64,000 nt of DNA, from contig NZ_JASBQQ010000003.1 in the NCBI RefSeq assembly GCF_029961185.1, positions 496,001 to 560,000 of the forward strand, in the 5' to 3' direction. Under the pieces are notes generated by a model. It saw nothing but the letters and a program-made list of their open reading frames with translations, did no database searches and was not told the DNA's origin. Made by a program: the position numbers and the translations under genes. This DNA is from Albidovulum aestuarii. Lineage in GTDB: Bacteria; Pseudomonadota; Alphaproteobacteria; Rhodobacterales; Rhodobacteraceae. This document shows positions 8,076-16,613 of the stretch, piece by piece (position 1 is the stretch's first letter; each line of letters starts with the position of its first letter).

Positions 8076-8903
8076 ATGCTGCCACTCGCGCTGAACCACA
8101 TGACCGTGGCCCGGCTGAATTACGAGGGTCTTCTGGACCTTGCAGCGGAGCTTGGCTGCGTAGGCGTCGAAGTCCGCAATGATCTGCCGCAACCTCTGTT
8201 CGATGGTCGCGACCCGGCTGAGGCAGGACAGATGGCGCGCGACAGGGGGCTGCGGATTCTGGCCGTCGCCGAAGTGAAGAGGTTCAACGACTGGTCCGCC
8301 GGGAAAGCGAAAGAGGCGCGCGACCTGATGCACATCGCCGCCGCCGCAGGGGCCGAGGCGGTCAGTCTCATTCCCCGCAATGACGGCTTGGGCATGGGCA
8401 ACGGTGAGCGGCAGGCCAATCTGCGCGTCGCGTTGAAAGACCTCAAACCGATGCTTGAGGATCACCGGCTGATCGGTTTGATCGAACCCCTCGGCTTTGC
8501 GATCTGCGCCTTACGTTACAAGGCCGAAGCGGTGGAGGCGATCGAAGCCTTGGGGGCAACCGGCCGGTTCAAACTGGTCCACGACACATTTCACCATACG
8601 CTCGCCGGGGGCGGCCCGATCTTTGCGGCACATACCGGCATGGTTCACGTCTCGGGTGTTACCGATCCGGGGCTCGGCATTGACGAGATGGGTGACGGGC
8701 ACCGGGTGCTGGTCGATGAACGCGACCGGCTGGGCAACGTCGATCAACTCAGGGCACTCAGTGACGCGGGTTACACGGGGCCGGTGTCGATGGAGAGTTT
8801 TGCGAAGGAAATACACGACCTGAACGATCCGGGCGCCGCCTTGTCCCGGTCGTTCAATTTCATGCGGTCACGGATGAGCGAATGTGAAAGCGCTCATGAC
8901 TGA
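8076..8903 (+). CDS. IolI/IolH-like sugar isomerase-epimerase (xylose-isomerase-like TIM barrel)
   Basis: The 275-residue protein belongs to the AP-endonuclease-2/IolI superfamily. By analogy with B. subtilis IolI (2-keto-myo-inositol isomerase), metal-ligand segments are visible: IGLIEPLGF (Glu), KLVHDTFHH (Asp/His), GMVHVSGV (His) and VSMESF (Glu). A good ribosome site, GGGAGGAAA, precedes the ATG. It is the first gene of the transporter/iol operon downstream of the second operator copy. A cyclitol keto-isomerase converting one inosose to another is the most economical role, but hydroxypyruvate-isomerase-like chemistry cannot be excluded from sequence alone. Confidence 0.75.
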   Translation: MLPLALNHMTVARLNYEGLLDLAAELGCVGVEVRNDLPQPLFDGRDPAEAGQMARDRGLRILAVAEVKRFNDWSAGKAKEARDLMHIAAAAGAEAVSLIPRNDGLGMGNGERQANLRVALKDLKPMLEDHRLIGLIEPLGFAICALRYKAEAVEAIEALGATGRFKLVHDTFHHTLAGGGPIFAAHTGMVHVSGVTDPGLGIDEMGDGHRVLVDERDRLGNVDQLRALSDAGYTGPVSMESFAKEIHDLNDPGAALSRSFNFMRSRMSECESAHD

Positions 8904-8981
8904 CCGATACCAATGCCCGAAGCGGGCTTCCGGCATGGTTTCAGGGAAAGGGTGCGCCGGACACCCGATGGGAGGAAAGAC

Positions 8982-9923
8982 ATGAAGAAAACCTTGGTAG
9001 CCGCCAGCCTTGCGGCGATGATGGGAACTACGGCGCTGGCCGAAAACGTCGGTGTCTCTATGGCGCTTTTTGACGACAACTTCCTGACCGTTCTGAGAAA
9101 CGGGCTTCAGGCCTATGCCGACGAGCAGGGTCACGATGTCCAGATCGAAGACGCACAGAACGACGTCGCCAAGCAGCTCGACCAGATCAACAACTTCATC
9201 GCCTCGGGCGTTGATGCAATCATCGTAAACCCGGTCGATACATCGGCGACGCAGGCGATGACCGACGCTGCCGCCGCCGCAGGCGTCCCGCTTGTCTATG
9301 TGAACCGTCAGCCGATTAACCTCGACACGCTGCCCGACAACCAGGCGTTTGTGGCCTCGAACGAAGTCGATAGCGGTACGCTCGAAACGATCGCGCTCTG
9401 CGACAACTGGGCGGGGGAAGGCAAGACCGAGGTCAACGTCTATGTGATGCAGGGTGAGCTTTCGAACCAGGCGGCAGTGCAACGGACGCAGGATATCTAT
9501 GACGTGATCGAGGCTGGCAAATGCAAGGTTACGGTCAATGTGATCGACCAGCAGACTGCAAACTGGAGCCGCGATCAGGCTCAGAACCTGATGACCAACT
9601 GGCTGTCAACCGGCGCCGCCTTCGACGGGGTGATCGCAAATAACGACGAAATGGCCATTGGCGCGATCCAGGCAATGAAGGCTGCTGGCATCGACATGGC
9701 GTCGGTGCAGGTCGGCGGTGTGGACGCAACGCAGGATGCCCTGGCTGCCATGCAGGCGGGCGACCTTGATGTGACGGTGTTCCAGAACGCCGCAGCGCAG
9801 GGTTCCGGAGCGCTCGATGCGGCCGTGAAGCTGGCCAGGGGCGAAGCGGTTGATAACGCCGTCTGGGTCCCGTTCGAACTGGTGACGCCGGACAACATCG
9901 GCGACTACCTGTCCAAGAACTGA
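8982..9923 (+). CDS. Sugar/inositol ABC transporter periplasmic binding protein (MocB/IbpA type)
   Basis: The 313-residue protein starts with a cleavable signal peptide (MKKTLVAASLAAMMGTTALA, then ENVG). A type I periplasmic-binding fold follows, with landmarks VGVSMALFDDNF, INNFIASGVDAIIVNPVDTS, YVNRQPINLD and IANNDEMAIGAIQAMKAAGI. The ATG at 8982 has GGAGGAA at 8971-8977. It is the ligand receptor for the permease and ATPase that follow. Neighbouring iolG, iolD, iolE and iolB, and the MocE-like ferredoxin, argue for myo-inositol, another cyclitol or a rhizopine as ligand. A stem-loop separates it from the permease gene. Confidence 0.9.
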   Translation: MKKTLVAASLAAMMGTTALAENVGVSMALFDDNFLTVLRNGLQAYADEQGHDVQIEDAQNDVAKQLDQINNFIASGVDAIIVNPVDTSATQAMTDAAAAAGVPLVYVNRQPINLDTLPDNQAFVASNEVDSGTLETIALCDNWAGEGKTEVNVYVMQGELSNQAAVQRTQDIYDVIEAGKCKVTVNVIDQQTANWSRDQAQNLMTNWLSTGAAFDGVIANNDEMAIGAIQAMKAAGIDMASVQVGGVDATQDALAAMQAGDLDVTVFQNAAAQGSGALDAAVKLARGEAVDNAVWVPFELVTPDNIGDYLSKN

Positions 9924-9943
9924 TCGACGGGGAGACCAAGATC

Positions 9944-9971
9944 TGAGGCGGTGCGGCATCGCACCGCCTCA
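9944..9971 (+). promoter_or_regulatory. Perfect stem-loop between binding-protein and permease genes
   Basis: TGAGGCGGTGCG and CGCACCGCCTCA form a 12-base perfect stem with loop GCAT and no following T-run. It probably stabilises the abundant binding-protein message or attenuates read-through, rather than acting as a full terminator. The frcB-frcC junction has an equivalent element. Confidence 0.65.
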
Positions 9972-10007
9972 TGCGCCCGATGTAACGGGGACATAGGGGG
10001 AAACTGC

Positions 10008-11081
10008 ATGGCCAACACGGCACACGGTATCGGCGGGTTGAAATACGACCCTAAGAAGCGCACCAAGCCACCAGAACTAAACGTGTTTATGGCGCTCGTC
10101 CTGATTATCGTCACGTTCGAGGTGCTTGGCTGGCTGATTTACCGGGATTCGTTCCTGTTCAATACCCGCGACAATGTCGATGCGATCTTCAACTGGGCGC
10201 GGATCAACATCATCATCCTGCAGGTGTCAATCATCGGGATCATCGCCATCGGTGTGACGCAGGTGATCATCTCGGGCGGCATCGACTTGTCGTCAGGCTC
10301 CATTGTCGGTGCTACCGCGATGATCGTGATGAGCTTTGCGCAAACGGAACTGGTTAACGGGAACCCGAACCCCAAGGCGGTCTTCGGTGCCTGGGCCATG
10401 GACCTTCCCGTGCTGGTACCCATCCTTGTCGGTCTTGCCTGTGGCCTCATCGCGGGCTGCGTGAACGGCCTGCTCATCGCCTATACCCGCATACCGCCCT
10501 TCATCGCCACGCTCGGCTTGATGGTGTCGGCCCGCGGCCTGTCCAAATGGTGGACGAATGGCCAGCCGGTCTCGTTCCCCACGGAAGGCTTCGCTGCGCT
10601 TGGCAAGGGCATGATGCCGGTTGTCTACTTCATAGCACTCGCGATCCTCTTCCACCTGATCCTGCGGCAAACCGTTTACGGCAAGCACACCTATGCCATT
10701 GGCTCGAATGAGGATGCCGCACGGATGTCGGGCATCAACGTCGCCCGTCACAAGGTGCTGATCTACACGATCGCCGGGATGCTTGCCGCGATTGCTGCCA
10801 TCATCCTGTCTTCAAAGAACCTGACGGCGCAGGCGGGAATGGGGGTCATGTATGAACTTGACGCGATCGCCATGTCGGTCATCGGCGGGGTCAGCCTTGC
10901 CGGTGGGCGCGGCTCGATCATCGGGACCGTGCTCGGCGCGCTGATCTTCGGTGTGATCATCTCCGGCTTCACGTTCCTGAAGCTCGACGCCTATTACCAG
11001 GAAATGGTGAAGGGCGCGATCATCGTCGGTGCCGTGGTGCTCGATCAGTGGCGCCAGCGCCGTACAGCGGCCCGGATGTGA
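10008..11081 (+). CDS. Sugar/inositol ABC transporter permease
   Basis: The 357-residue polytopic membrane protein is of the RbsC/AraH family (about ten hydrophobic segments). Hallmarks are IIAIGVTQVIISGGIDLSSG, the PFIATLGLMVSARGL segment, YAIGSNEDAARMSGIN (the EAA-like coupling region) and SVIGGVSLAGGRGSIIGTV. The ATG at 10008 is preceded by AGGGGGAAA. It follows the binding-protein gene after a stem-loop and precedes the ATPase gene by 10 bases. A homodimer would form the translocation channel. The N-terminus (about 25 residues before the first membrane segment) is polar and cytoplasmic. Confidence 0.93.
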   Translation: MANTAHGIGGLKYDPKKRTKPPELNVFMALVLIIVTFEVLGWLIYRDSFLFNTRDNVDAIFNWARINIIILQVSIIGIIAIGVTQVIISGGIDLSSGSIVGATAMIVMSFAQTELVNGNPNPKAVFGAWAMDLPVLVPILVGLACGLIAGCVNGLLIAYTRIPPFIATLGLMVSARGLSKWWTNGQPVSFPTEGFAALGKGMMPVVYFIALAILFHLILRQTVYGKHTYAIGSNEDAARMSGINVARHKVLIYTIAGMLAAIAAIILSSKNLTAQAGMGVMYELDAIAMSVIGGVSLAGGRGSIIGTVLGALIFGVIISGFTFLKLDAYYQEMVKGAIIVGAVVLDQWRQRRTAARM

Positions 11082-11091
11082 GGAGGAGAAG

Positions 11092-11862
11092 ATGAGCGAC
11101 ATCATTCTCGAAACCCGTGACCTGACAAAACATTACGGCGGCGTACACGCGCTGGAAGGGGCGAACTTCACACTCCGCAAGGGCGAACATGTTGCCATTA
11201 TGGGGGACAACGGCGCCGGTAAGTCGACCTTCGTTCGTCAGATTACCGGTGTCGAACAAAGGACCCGTGGCGACATCGTCTTCTACGGCAAGCCGGTGAG
11301 TTTTGCCGGCCCGCTGGATGCGCGCGAGGCCGGGATCGAAACCGTATTCCAGACGCTGGCACTGGCCGATCACCTCGACGTGGCTGACAATCTGTTCCTC
11401 GGACGTGAGAAGATCCGCTTCAAGCTGGGTCCCTTCTCGATCCTCGACTACAGGGCGATGCGTGACGCGACGCTGGCCGCGCTGGAAAAAACGGGGGTTA
11501 AGATCCCCAACATCCACAACACGATTGAGCGGATGTCCGGCGGCCAGCGCCAATGCGTGGCTATCGCGCGGACTGCGACCTTCCATTCGCGCCTCACGAT
11601 CATGGACGAACCCACCGCAGCCCTTGGTGTTCAGGAAACCGCGCAGGTCGAAAATATCATTCGTACACTGAAAGAGGCGGGTGAACCCCTGATCCTGATC
11701 AGCCACAACATGCGGCAGGTCATGGACCTCGTTGACCGGATCGTCGTCTTTCGACGCGGGCGGATCGTTGCCAACCTCAAGAAGGAAGAAACGGACGGGC
11801 AGGATGTCGTCGCCTATATCACCGGCGCGAAGACGCAACCGGAATACGAAGGCGCGGCTTGA
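11092..11862 (+). CDS. Sugar/inositol ABC transporter ATP-binding protein (single-domain)
   Basis: The 256-residue ATPase has one complete nucleotide-binding domain: Walker A GDNGAGKS, a FQTLALADHLDVADN Q-loop region, signature SGGQRQ, Walker B LTIMDEP and the switch His in LISHNM. Ribose- and inositol-type systems often use a duplicated ATPase of about 500 residues. This one has a single domain, like FrcA, so two copies would pair. The start has GAGGAGAAG immediately upstream. The stop TGA overlaps the next ATG by one base, coupling it to the SDR gene. Confidence 0.93.
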   Translation: MSDIILETRDLTKHYGGVHALEGANFTLRKGEHVAIMGDNGAGKSTFVRQITGVEQRTRGDIVFYGKPVSFAGPLDAREAGIETVFQTLALADHLDVADNLFLGREKIRFKLGPFSILDYRAMRDATLAALEKTGVKIPNIHNTIERMSGGQRQCVAIARTATFHSRLTIMDEPTAALGVQETAQVENIIRTLKEAGEPLILISHNMRQVMDLVDRIVVFRRGRIVANLKKEETDGQDVVAYITGAKTQPEYEGAA

Positions 11863-12632
11863 TGGATGCGGACCACCGCGACACCTCGGCGCTGATCATC
11901 GGCGGGACGCAGGGCCTTGGCCTTGCCATCGCCCGCGCGCTGAGCGCAGCCGGGTGCCGCGACCTCGTGATCGCGGGGCGCAATGCAGAACGGGGTGCGA
12001 AGGTTGCGGCAGAAATCGGCGCGACTTACCGGCAGGCCGACCTTGCCGATACGGACCAGATCATACGTCTTGTCGATGAGGCATCGGAAGTGATGGGCAG
12101 GGTGACCGCGCTGGTGAATGCCGGGGCTGCGACTGATAGGGGGTCGGTCCTCGATACGACACCCGAGCTTTGGGACCGGATGATGGCAGTCAACGCGCGG
12201 TCGCCCTTCTTCGCGATCCAGCGGGTGGCGCAGCGGGCGCGCGAGGCGGGGCATGCTGCGTCCATCGTCAACATCCTGTCGATGGTCGTCCATTGCGGAC
12301 AGTCCTTCCTTGCCCCCTATTCCGCGTCAAAGGCGGCGCTTGCCAATGTCACGAAGAATGCCGCGCAAGCGCTCAGGCGGGACCATATCCGCGTTAACGC
12401 CATAAACTGCGGCTGGATGGACACGCCGGGTGAGGATGAAATACAGCGCCGCTATCATGGCGCCGGTGACGGCTGGCTGGCCGAGGCCGAGGCGCGTCAA
12501 CCCTTCGGCATGCTGGTCAAGCCCGACCATGTGGCAGGTCTAGCCTCCTACATGCTATCGCCGCAGTCCGGTGTGATGACGGGTACGATAGTGGATTTCG
12601 ACCAGAACGTCGCCGGGGCCTATCCCGAGTAA
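11862..12632 (+). CDS. Short-chain dehydrogenase/reductase (SDR), probable cyclitol oxidoreductase
   Basis: The 256-residue classical SDR shows the cofactor loop IGGTQGLGLAIA, ALVNAGAAT in place of NNAG, the catalytic Ser in VNILSM, and YSASK with the Tyr/Lys pair. The C-terminal part ends in an SDR-like GTIVDFDQN. It overlaps the transporter ATPase stop codon (TGATG) and is followed 10 bases later by the inositol dehydrogenase gene, so it belongs to the inositol operon. Likely substrates are inososes or other hydroxy-cyclohexanes. The exact reaction is not readable. Confidence 0.85.
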   Translation: MDADHRDTSALIIGGTQGLGLAIARALSAAGCRDLVIAGRNAERGAKVAAEIGATYRQADLADTDQIIRLVDEASEVMGRVTALVNAGAATDRGSVLDTTPELWDRMMAVNARSPFFAIQRVAQRAREAGHAASIVNILSMVVHCGQSFLAPYSASKAALANVTKNAAQALRRDHIRVNAINCGWMDTPGEDEIQRRYHGAGDGWLAEAEARQPFGMLVKPDHVAGLASYMLSPQSGVMTGTIVDFDQNVAGAYPE

Positions 12633-12642
12633 AGGAAAAGAC

Positions 12643-13647
12643 ATGACGACACGATTTGCAGTTCTTGGGGCCGGCCGCATCGGTCAGGTCCATGCCCGCG
12701 CCGTGACATCCACCATGGGCGCGCGCCTTGTCGCGGTGGCCGAGCCGGATGCGGCAGCGGCCACGGCCATTGCGACGGCCTATGACTGCGATATCCGCAC
12801 GATTGATGAAATCGAAGAGGCCGACGACGTGGATGCGGTGATCATCTGCACCCCGACCGACACCCATGCCGACCTGATCGAGCGCTTCGCCCGCGCGGGC
12901 AAGGCGATCTTCTGTGAAAAGCCAGTGGACCTCAGCCTGGCCCGTGTCCGCGCCTGTCTGGATGTTGTCAGGGAAACCGGCGCCACGCTTATGGTCGGGT
13001 TCAACCGCCGCTTCGACCCCGATTTCATGGCGGTGAAGGCGGCGATTGATGCAGACCGGATCGGCAAGGTCGAGATGGTGACGATCACCTCCCGCGATCC
13101 CGGCGCGCCGCCTTATGACTACATCACCCGGTCAGGCGGCATTTTCCGCGACATGACGATCCACGACTTCGACATGGCCCGCTGGCTTCTGGGCGAGGAG
13201 GTCGAGACGGTGATGGCCGCCGCCTCGGTCCTGACCGATCCGAAGATCGGCGAACTGGGCGATTATGACAGCGTCAACGTGATCCTGCGGACTGCGTCCG
13301 GCCGTCAGGCGATCATCACCAACTCCCGACGGGCGAGCTACGGTTACGACCAGCGGATCGAGGTTCTGGGCGACAAGGGCGCGGTTTCCGCGGCCAATAC
13401 GCATGAGGCGAATATCCAGTTCGCGGGTCAGGGTGGCTTCACCCAGCCGCCGCTCCTGAACTTCTTCATGACCCGCTACACCGCCGCCTACGCCAATGAA
13501 ATCGCGGCCTTCATCGCGGCGGTGAATGCCGGGGCGACACCGCCGACCAGCGGGGAAGACGGCCTACTGGCGTTGGCGCTTGCCGAGGCCGCGCTGAAAT
13601 CAGTGGCTGAAGACCGGGCCGTGCGGGTCGCCGAAGTACTCGGATGA
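12643..13647 (+). CDS. iolG: Inositol 2-dehydrogenase (Gfo/Idh/MocA family)
   Basis: The 334-residue protein starts with the Rossmann motif GAGRIGQVHA, then has the EKPVDL motif with the catalytic-region Lys. FRDMTIHDFDMARWLLG contains the Asp and His of IolG-type enzymes. It oxidises myo-inositol (or another inositol isomer) to 2-keto-myo-inositol with NAD+, the entry step of the pathway completed by iolE, iolD and iolB downstream. RBS-like AAAGGAAAAG precedes the ATG. MocA of the rhizopine pathway is in the same family, so action on a methylated or amino-inositol is also possible. Confidence 0.9.
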   Translation: MTTRFAVLGAGRIGQVHARAVTSTMGARLVAVAEPDAAAATAIATAYDCDIRTIDEIEEADDVDAVIICTPTDTHADLIERFARAGKAIFCEKPVDLSLARVRACLDVVRETGATLMVGFNRRFDPDFMAVKAAIDADRIGKVEMVTITSRDPGAPPYDYITRSGGIFRDMTIHDFDMARWLLGEEVETVMAAASVLTDPKIGELGDYDSVNVILRTASGRQAIITNSRRASYGYDQRIEVLGDKGAVSAANTHEANIQFAGQGGFTQPPLLNFFMTRYTAAYANEIAAFIAAVNAGATPPTSGEDGLLALALAEAALKSVAEDRAVRVAEVLG

Positions 13648-13678
13648 TCCCGGCGCGTAGGGCAGGGAAGGACAAGAG

Positions 13679-15508
13679 ATGAAGACGATACGATTGACCG
13701 CCGCGCAGGCCATGGTGAAATACCTCGCCGCGCAGAAGAACGAGTCCGGAGAGGCCTATATCGCCGGATGTTGGGCGATCTTCGGTCATGGCAACGTGGC
13801 GGGTCTGGGCGAGGCGCTGTACGGCGTGCGCGACCAGCTGCCGACCTATCGCGGACACAATGAGCAGACGATGGCCCATACCGCGATTGCCTACGCAAAA
13901 CAGCTGCGGCGGGCGCGCGCGATGATGGTGACCTCGTCCATCGGGCCGGGCGCCACCAACATGGTCACAGCTTGCGCGCTGGCTTACGTGAACCGCTTGC
14001 CGGTCCTCATGGTGCCAGGTGATGTCTTTGCCCATCGCGGGCCCGATCCCGTACTGCAGCAGCCCGAGAACTTTTCCGATGGTACGGTCACCGCCACCGA
14101 CACGTTCCGCCCCGTCAGCCGGTATTTCGACCGGATCACCCGGCCCGAGCAGTTGCTGACCGCTTTGCCCCGCGCCATGCGGGTGATGACCGACCCCGCC
14201 GAGTGCGGGCCGGTGACGCTCGCCTTCTGTCAGGACGTGCAGGCCGAGGCCTATGACTGGCCCGAAGCCTTCTTTGACGAACGCGTCTGGCATCGCCGGG
14301 TGCCGCCGCCCGATCCGGCGGAACTGGCCCGTGTTGCCGATCTTCTGAAGACCGCGAAGCATCCGGTCATCGTCGCTGGCGGCGGGGTGCATTACGGCTA
14401 TGCGACCGACGCCCTGCGCGCATTCGCCGAAGCCCATCGCGTTCCCGTGGTTGAGACGCAGGCAGGAAAATCCGCTTTGCCCTGGGACCACCCGATGAAT
14501 CTCGGCCCCGTCGGCGTAACCGGGGCCAGCAGCGCCAATGAGGTCTGCGGCAAGGCCGACCTCGTCCTCGGCGTCGGCACGCGGTTTCAGGATTTCACCA
14601 CCGGGTCATGGTCGCTCTTCCGCGCGCCGGGACGGAAACTGGTCAGCCTAAATATCCAGCCCTATGACGCGATGAAGCACGGGGCCGTACCGCTCTCAGC
14701 CGATGCGAAGGCGGGGCTGGAGGCTCTGTCGGCCGCCCTGAAGGGCAAGACATTCGACGTGCCATCCGCGACGCTCAAGGCTGATTGGTTCGCCAAGGTC
14801 GATCCGCTGACCGACGCGCCCGGCGAGGGCAATCAGAAACCCACCGACATGCAGGTCGTGGGTGCGGTCCAGCGCGCCGCTGGGCCCGATACGGTGGTCA
14901 TGTGCGCGGCGGGTACTATGCCGGGAGAGTTGCACAAGCTCTGGAAGGCAGGGCGGCCGGGCAGCTACCACATGGAATATGGGTTCAGCTGCATGGGCTA
15001 TGAGATCGCGGGCGCCATCGGCATCAAGATGGCCGAACCTGACCGCGATGTCGTCTGCTTCACCGGGGACGGCACCTACATGATGGCGAACTCGGAGCTT
15101 GCCACCGCCTGTATGATGGGGATCAGCTTTACCCTGATTATCACCGACAATCGCGGTTTCGGCTGCATCAACCGGCTGCAGATGGGCACCGGGGGCGAAG
15201 AGTTCAACAACCTCCTCGACACCGCCCATCACGTGAACCCCTCAGCCATCGACTTCGTCGCCCATGCCGGTTCCATGGGTGCAAAGGCGGTTAAGGCAGG
15301 CAGCATCACCGAGCTTGAGGAGCATCTGGCAAAGGCGAAAGACCACAACGGGGTCTATGCCATCGTCATCGACACCGATCCCTATCCTTCCACGCCCCAT
15401 GGCGGAAGCTGGTGGGAGGTCGGAGTGCCCGAGGTCTCCGACCGGCCCAAAGTGCGCGCGGCGCGTGAGGTTTACGAAACAAGGCGCAAGGACCAGAGCG
15501 CCGTCTGA
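13679..15508 (+). CDS. iolD: 3D-(3,5/4)-trihydroxycyclohexane-1,2-dione acylhydrolase, ThDP-dependent
   Basis: The 609-residue ThDP enzyme opens the ring of the IolE product to 5-deoxy-glucuronate. Evidence includes the pyrimidine-domain glutamate region (YRGHNEQTMAHTAIAYAK), the central domain PVIVAGGGVHYGYA, and the ThDP/Mg motif GDGTYMMANSELATA ending near DNRGFG. The family-specific HMEYGFSCMGYEIAGAIG segment separates it from acetolactate synthases. Length matches IolD (about 610-640). Ribosome site GGGAAGGA lies a few bases before the ATG. It follows iolG by 31 bases and iolE by 11 on the other side. Confidence 0.96.
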   Translation: MKTIRLTAAQAMVKYLAAQKNESGEAYIAGCWAIFGHGNVAGLGEALYGVRDQLPTYRGHNEQTMAHTAIAYAKQLRRARAMMVTSSIGPGATNMVTACALAYVNRLPVLMVPGDVFAHRGPDPVLQQPENFSDGTVTATDTFRPVSRYFDRITRPEQLLTALPRAMRVMTDPAECGPVTLAFCQDVQAEAYDWPEAFFDERVWHRRVPPPDPAELARVADLLKTAKHPVIVAGGGVHYGYATDALRAFAEAHRVPVVETQAGKSALPWDHPMNLGPVGVTGASSANEVCGKADLVLGVGTRFQDFTTGSWSLFRAPGRKLVSLNIQPYDAMKHGAVPLSADAKAGLEALSAALKGKTFDVPSATLKADWFAKVDPLTDAPGEGNQKPTDMQVVGAVQRAAGPDTVVMCAAGTMPGELHKLWKAGRPGSYHMEYGFSCMGYEIAGAIGIKMAEPDRDVVCFTGDGTYMMANSELATACMMGISFTLIITDNRGFGCINRLQMGTGGEEFNNLLDTAHHVNPSAIDFVAHAGSMGAKAVKAGSITELEEHLAKAKDHNGVYAIVIDTDPYPSTPHGGSWWEVGVPEVSDRPKVRAAREVYETRRKDQSAV

Positions 15509-15519
15509 GGACAACCGGA

Positions 15520-16419
15520 ATGAGTGTGAAGATCGGGATTTCCCCCATCGCCTGGCAGAACGACGACCTGCCCGACCTGACCGCCGCCTATACGATGGAG
15601 CAGGCGCTGAAAGAGGCGCGTGAGATCGGTTATACCGGCGTTGAGCGCGGTCAGCGGATGCCGCATGATACCGAGGGGCTGCGCGCCTATCTCGATGCCT
15701 ATGACATCGCGCTTTGCGGTGGATGGTGCTCAGGCAATACGCTGGTGAATGACGCCGCGACTGAGATGGCGGCGATCCGCCAGCAGGTCGATCAGTTCAT
15801 CGCGCTGGACTCTCCCTGCATCGTCTATGCCGAATGCTCCAATACCGTGCAGGGAAAGCAGAATGTACCGGTCAACAAGCGACCGAAGCTGTCGCGCGAC
15901 GAGGTCATGGCCTATGCCGGGAAACTCAGTGAGGTCGCGAAATGGGTGACGGATCGGGGCATGCCCTTTGCCTACCACCACCATATGGGGTCGATCATCG
16001 AGGCCGAGGAGGACGTGAACTGGCTGATGGAGGGGTCGTCATCTGAGGTGAAACTGTGCTTCGACACCGGTCACCTCCTGTTCGGCGGCGGCGACGTGAT
16101 GGCAACGCTGAACCGCTGGGGTGACCGGGTGCATCATGTGCATTACAAGGACATCCGCCCCGATGTCGTGACGGATGTCCGCGCCAATGACCGCAGCTTT
16201 CTCGACGCTGTCATCGCGGGTGCCTTCACCGTTCCCGGTGACGGCTGCATCGACTTTCAGGCCGTGACCGATGCGCTGAAGGCAATGGACTACAAGGGCT
16301 GGATCGTGGTCGAGGCAGAGCAGGACCCCGCCAAGGCGCCGCCCTATGACTATTCCAAGCGTGGCTATGAGCATATCCTCAAGGTCTGCTCAAAAGCCGG
16401 ACTGGAGATCGCAGACTGA
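15520..16419 (+). CDS. iolE: Myo-inosose-2 dehydratase
   Basis: The 299-residue xylose-isomerase-like TIM barrel dehydrates 2-keto-myo-inositol to the diketone used by IolD. Landmarks are ISPIAWQNDDLPDL at the N-terminus (typical of IolE), HHHMGSIIEAEEDVNWLM, the metal-ligand segments CFDTGHLLFGGGD and HVHYKDIRPDV, and IVVEAEQDP near the end. MocC of the rhizopine pathway is a relative. The stop overlaps the ATG of the small membrane protein gene (TGATG), which suggests translational coupling. Confidence 0.95.
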   Translation: MSVKIGISPIAWQNDDLPDLTAAYTMEQALKEAREIGYTGVERGQRMPHDTEGLRAYLDAYDIALCGGWCSGNTLVNDAATEMAAIRQQVDQFIALDSPCIVYAECSNTVQGKQNVPVNKRPKLSRDEVMAYAGKLSEVAKWVTDRGMPFAYHHHMGSIIEAEEDVNWLMEGSSSEVKLCFDTGHLLFGGGDVMATLNRWGDRVHHVHYKDIRPDVVTDVRANDRSFLDAVIAGAFTVPGDGCIDFQAVTDALKAMDYKGWIVVEAEQDPAKAPPYDYSKRGYEHILKVCSKAGLEIAD

Positions 16420-16613
16420 TGGCCCTTATCGACCCCGCACACCCATTCTTCCGCCCGCTCTGGCGACGGGTCGTTGTGGTCGTGGCCTGTCTCGGCTGGG
16501 CATTGATCGAGATCATCACGGGCTCGCCCGGTTGGGCGATGCTGTTTGGCGGCGCGGGCCTCTATGCGGCCTATGTGCTGTTGGTCGCCGTCCGGTCGGA
16601 GGAAAAGAAATGA
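16419..16613 (+). CDS. Small two-helix membrane protein between iolE and iolB
   Basis: A 64-residue protein with two hydrophobic stretches, VVVVVACLGWALIEIITG (about 19-36) and WAMLFGGAGLYAAYVLLVAV (about 39-58), joined by a short loop. It ends in a charged tail, RSEEKK. It overlaps the iolE stop by one base and the iolB start by four (ATGA), so it is translated with both. No known domain is recognised. The position suggests a membrane accessory of inositol uptake or catabolism. I cannot assign a function. Confidence 0.75.
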   Translation: MALIDPAHPFFRPLWRRVVVVVACLGWALIEIITGSPGWAMLFGGAGLYAAYVLLVAVRSEEKK

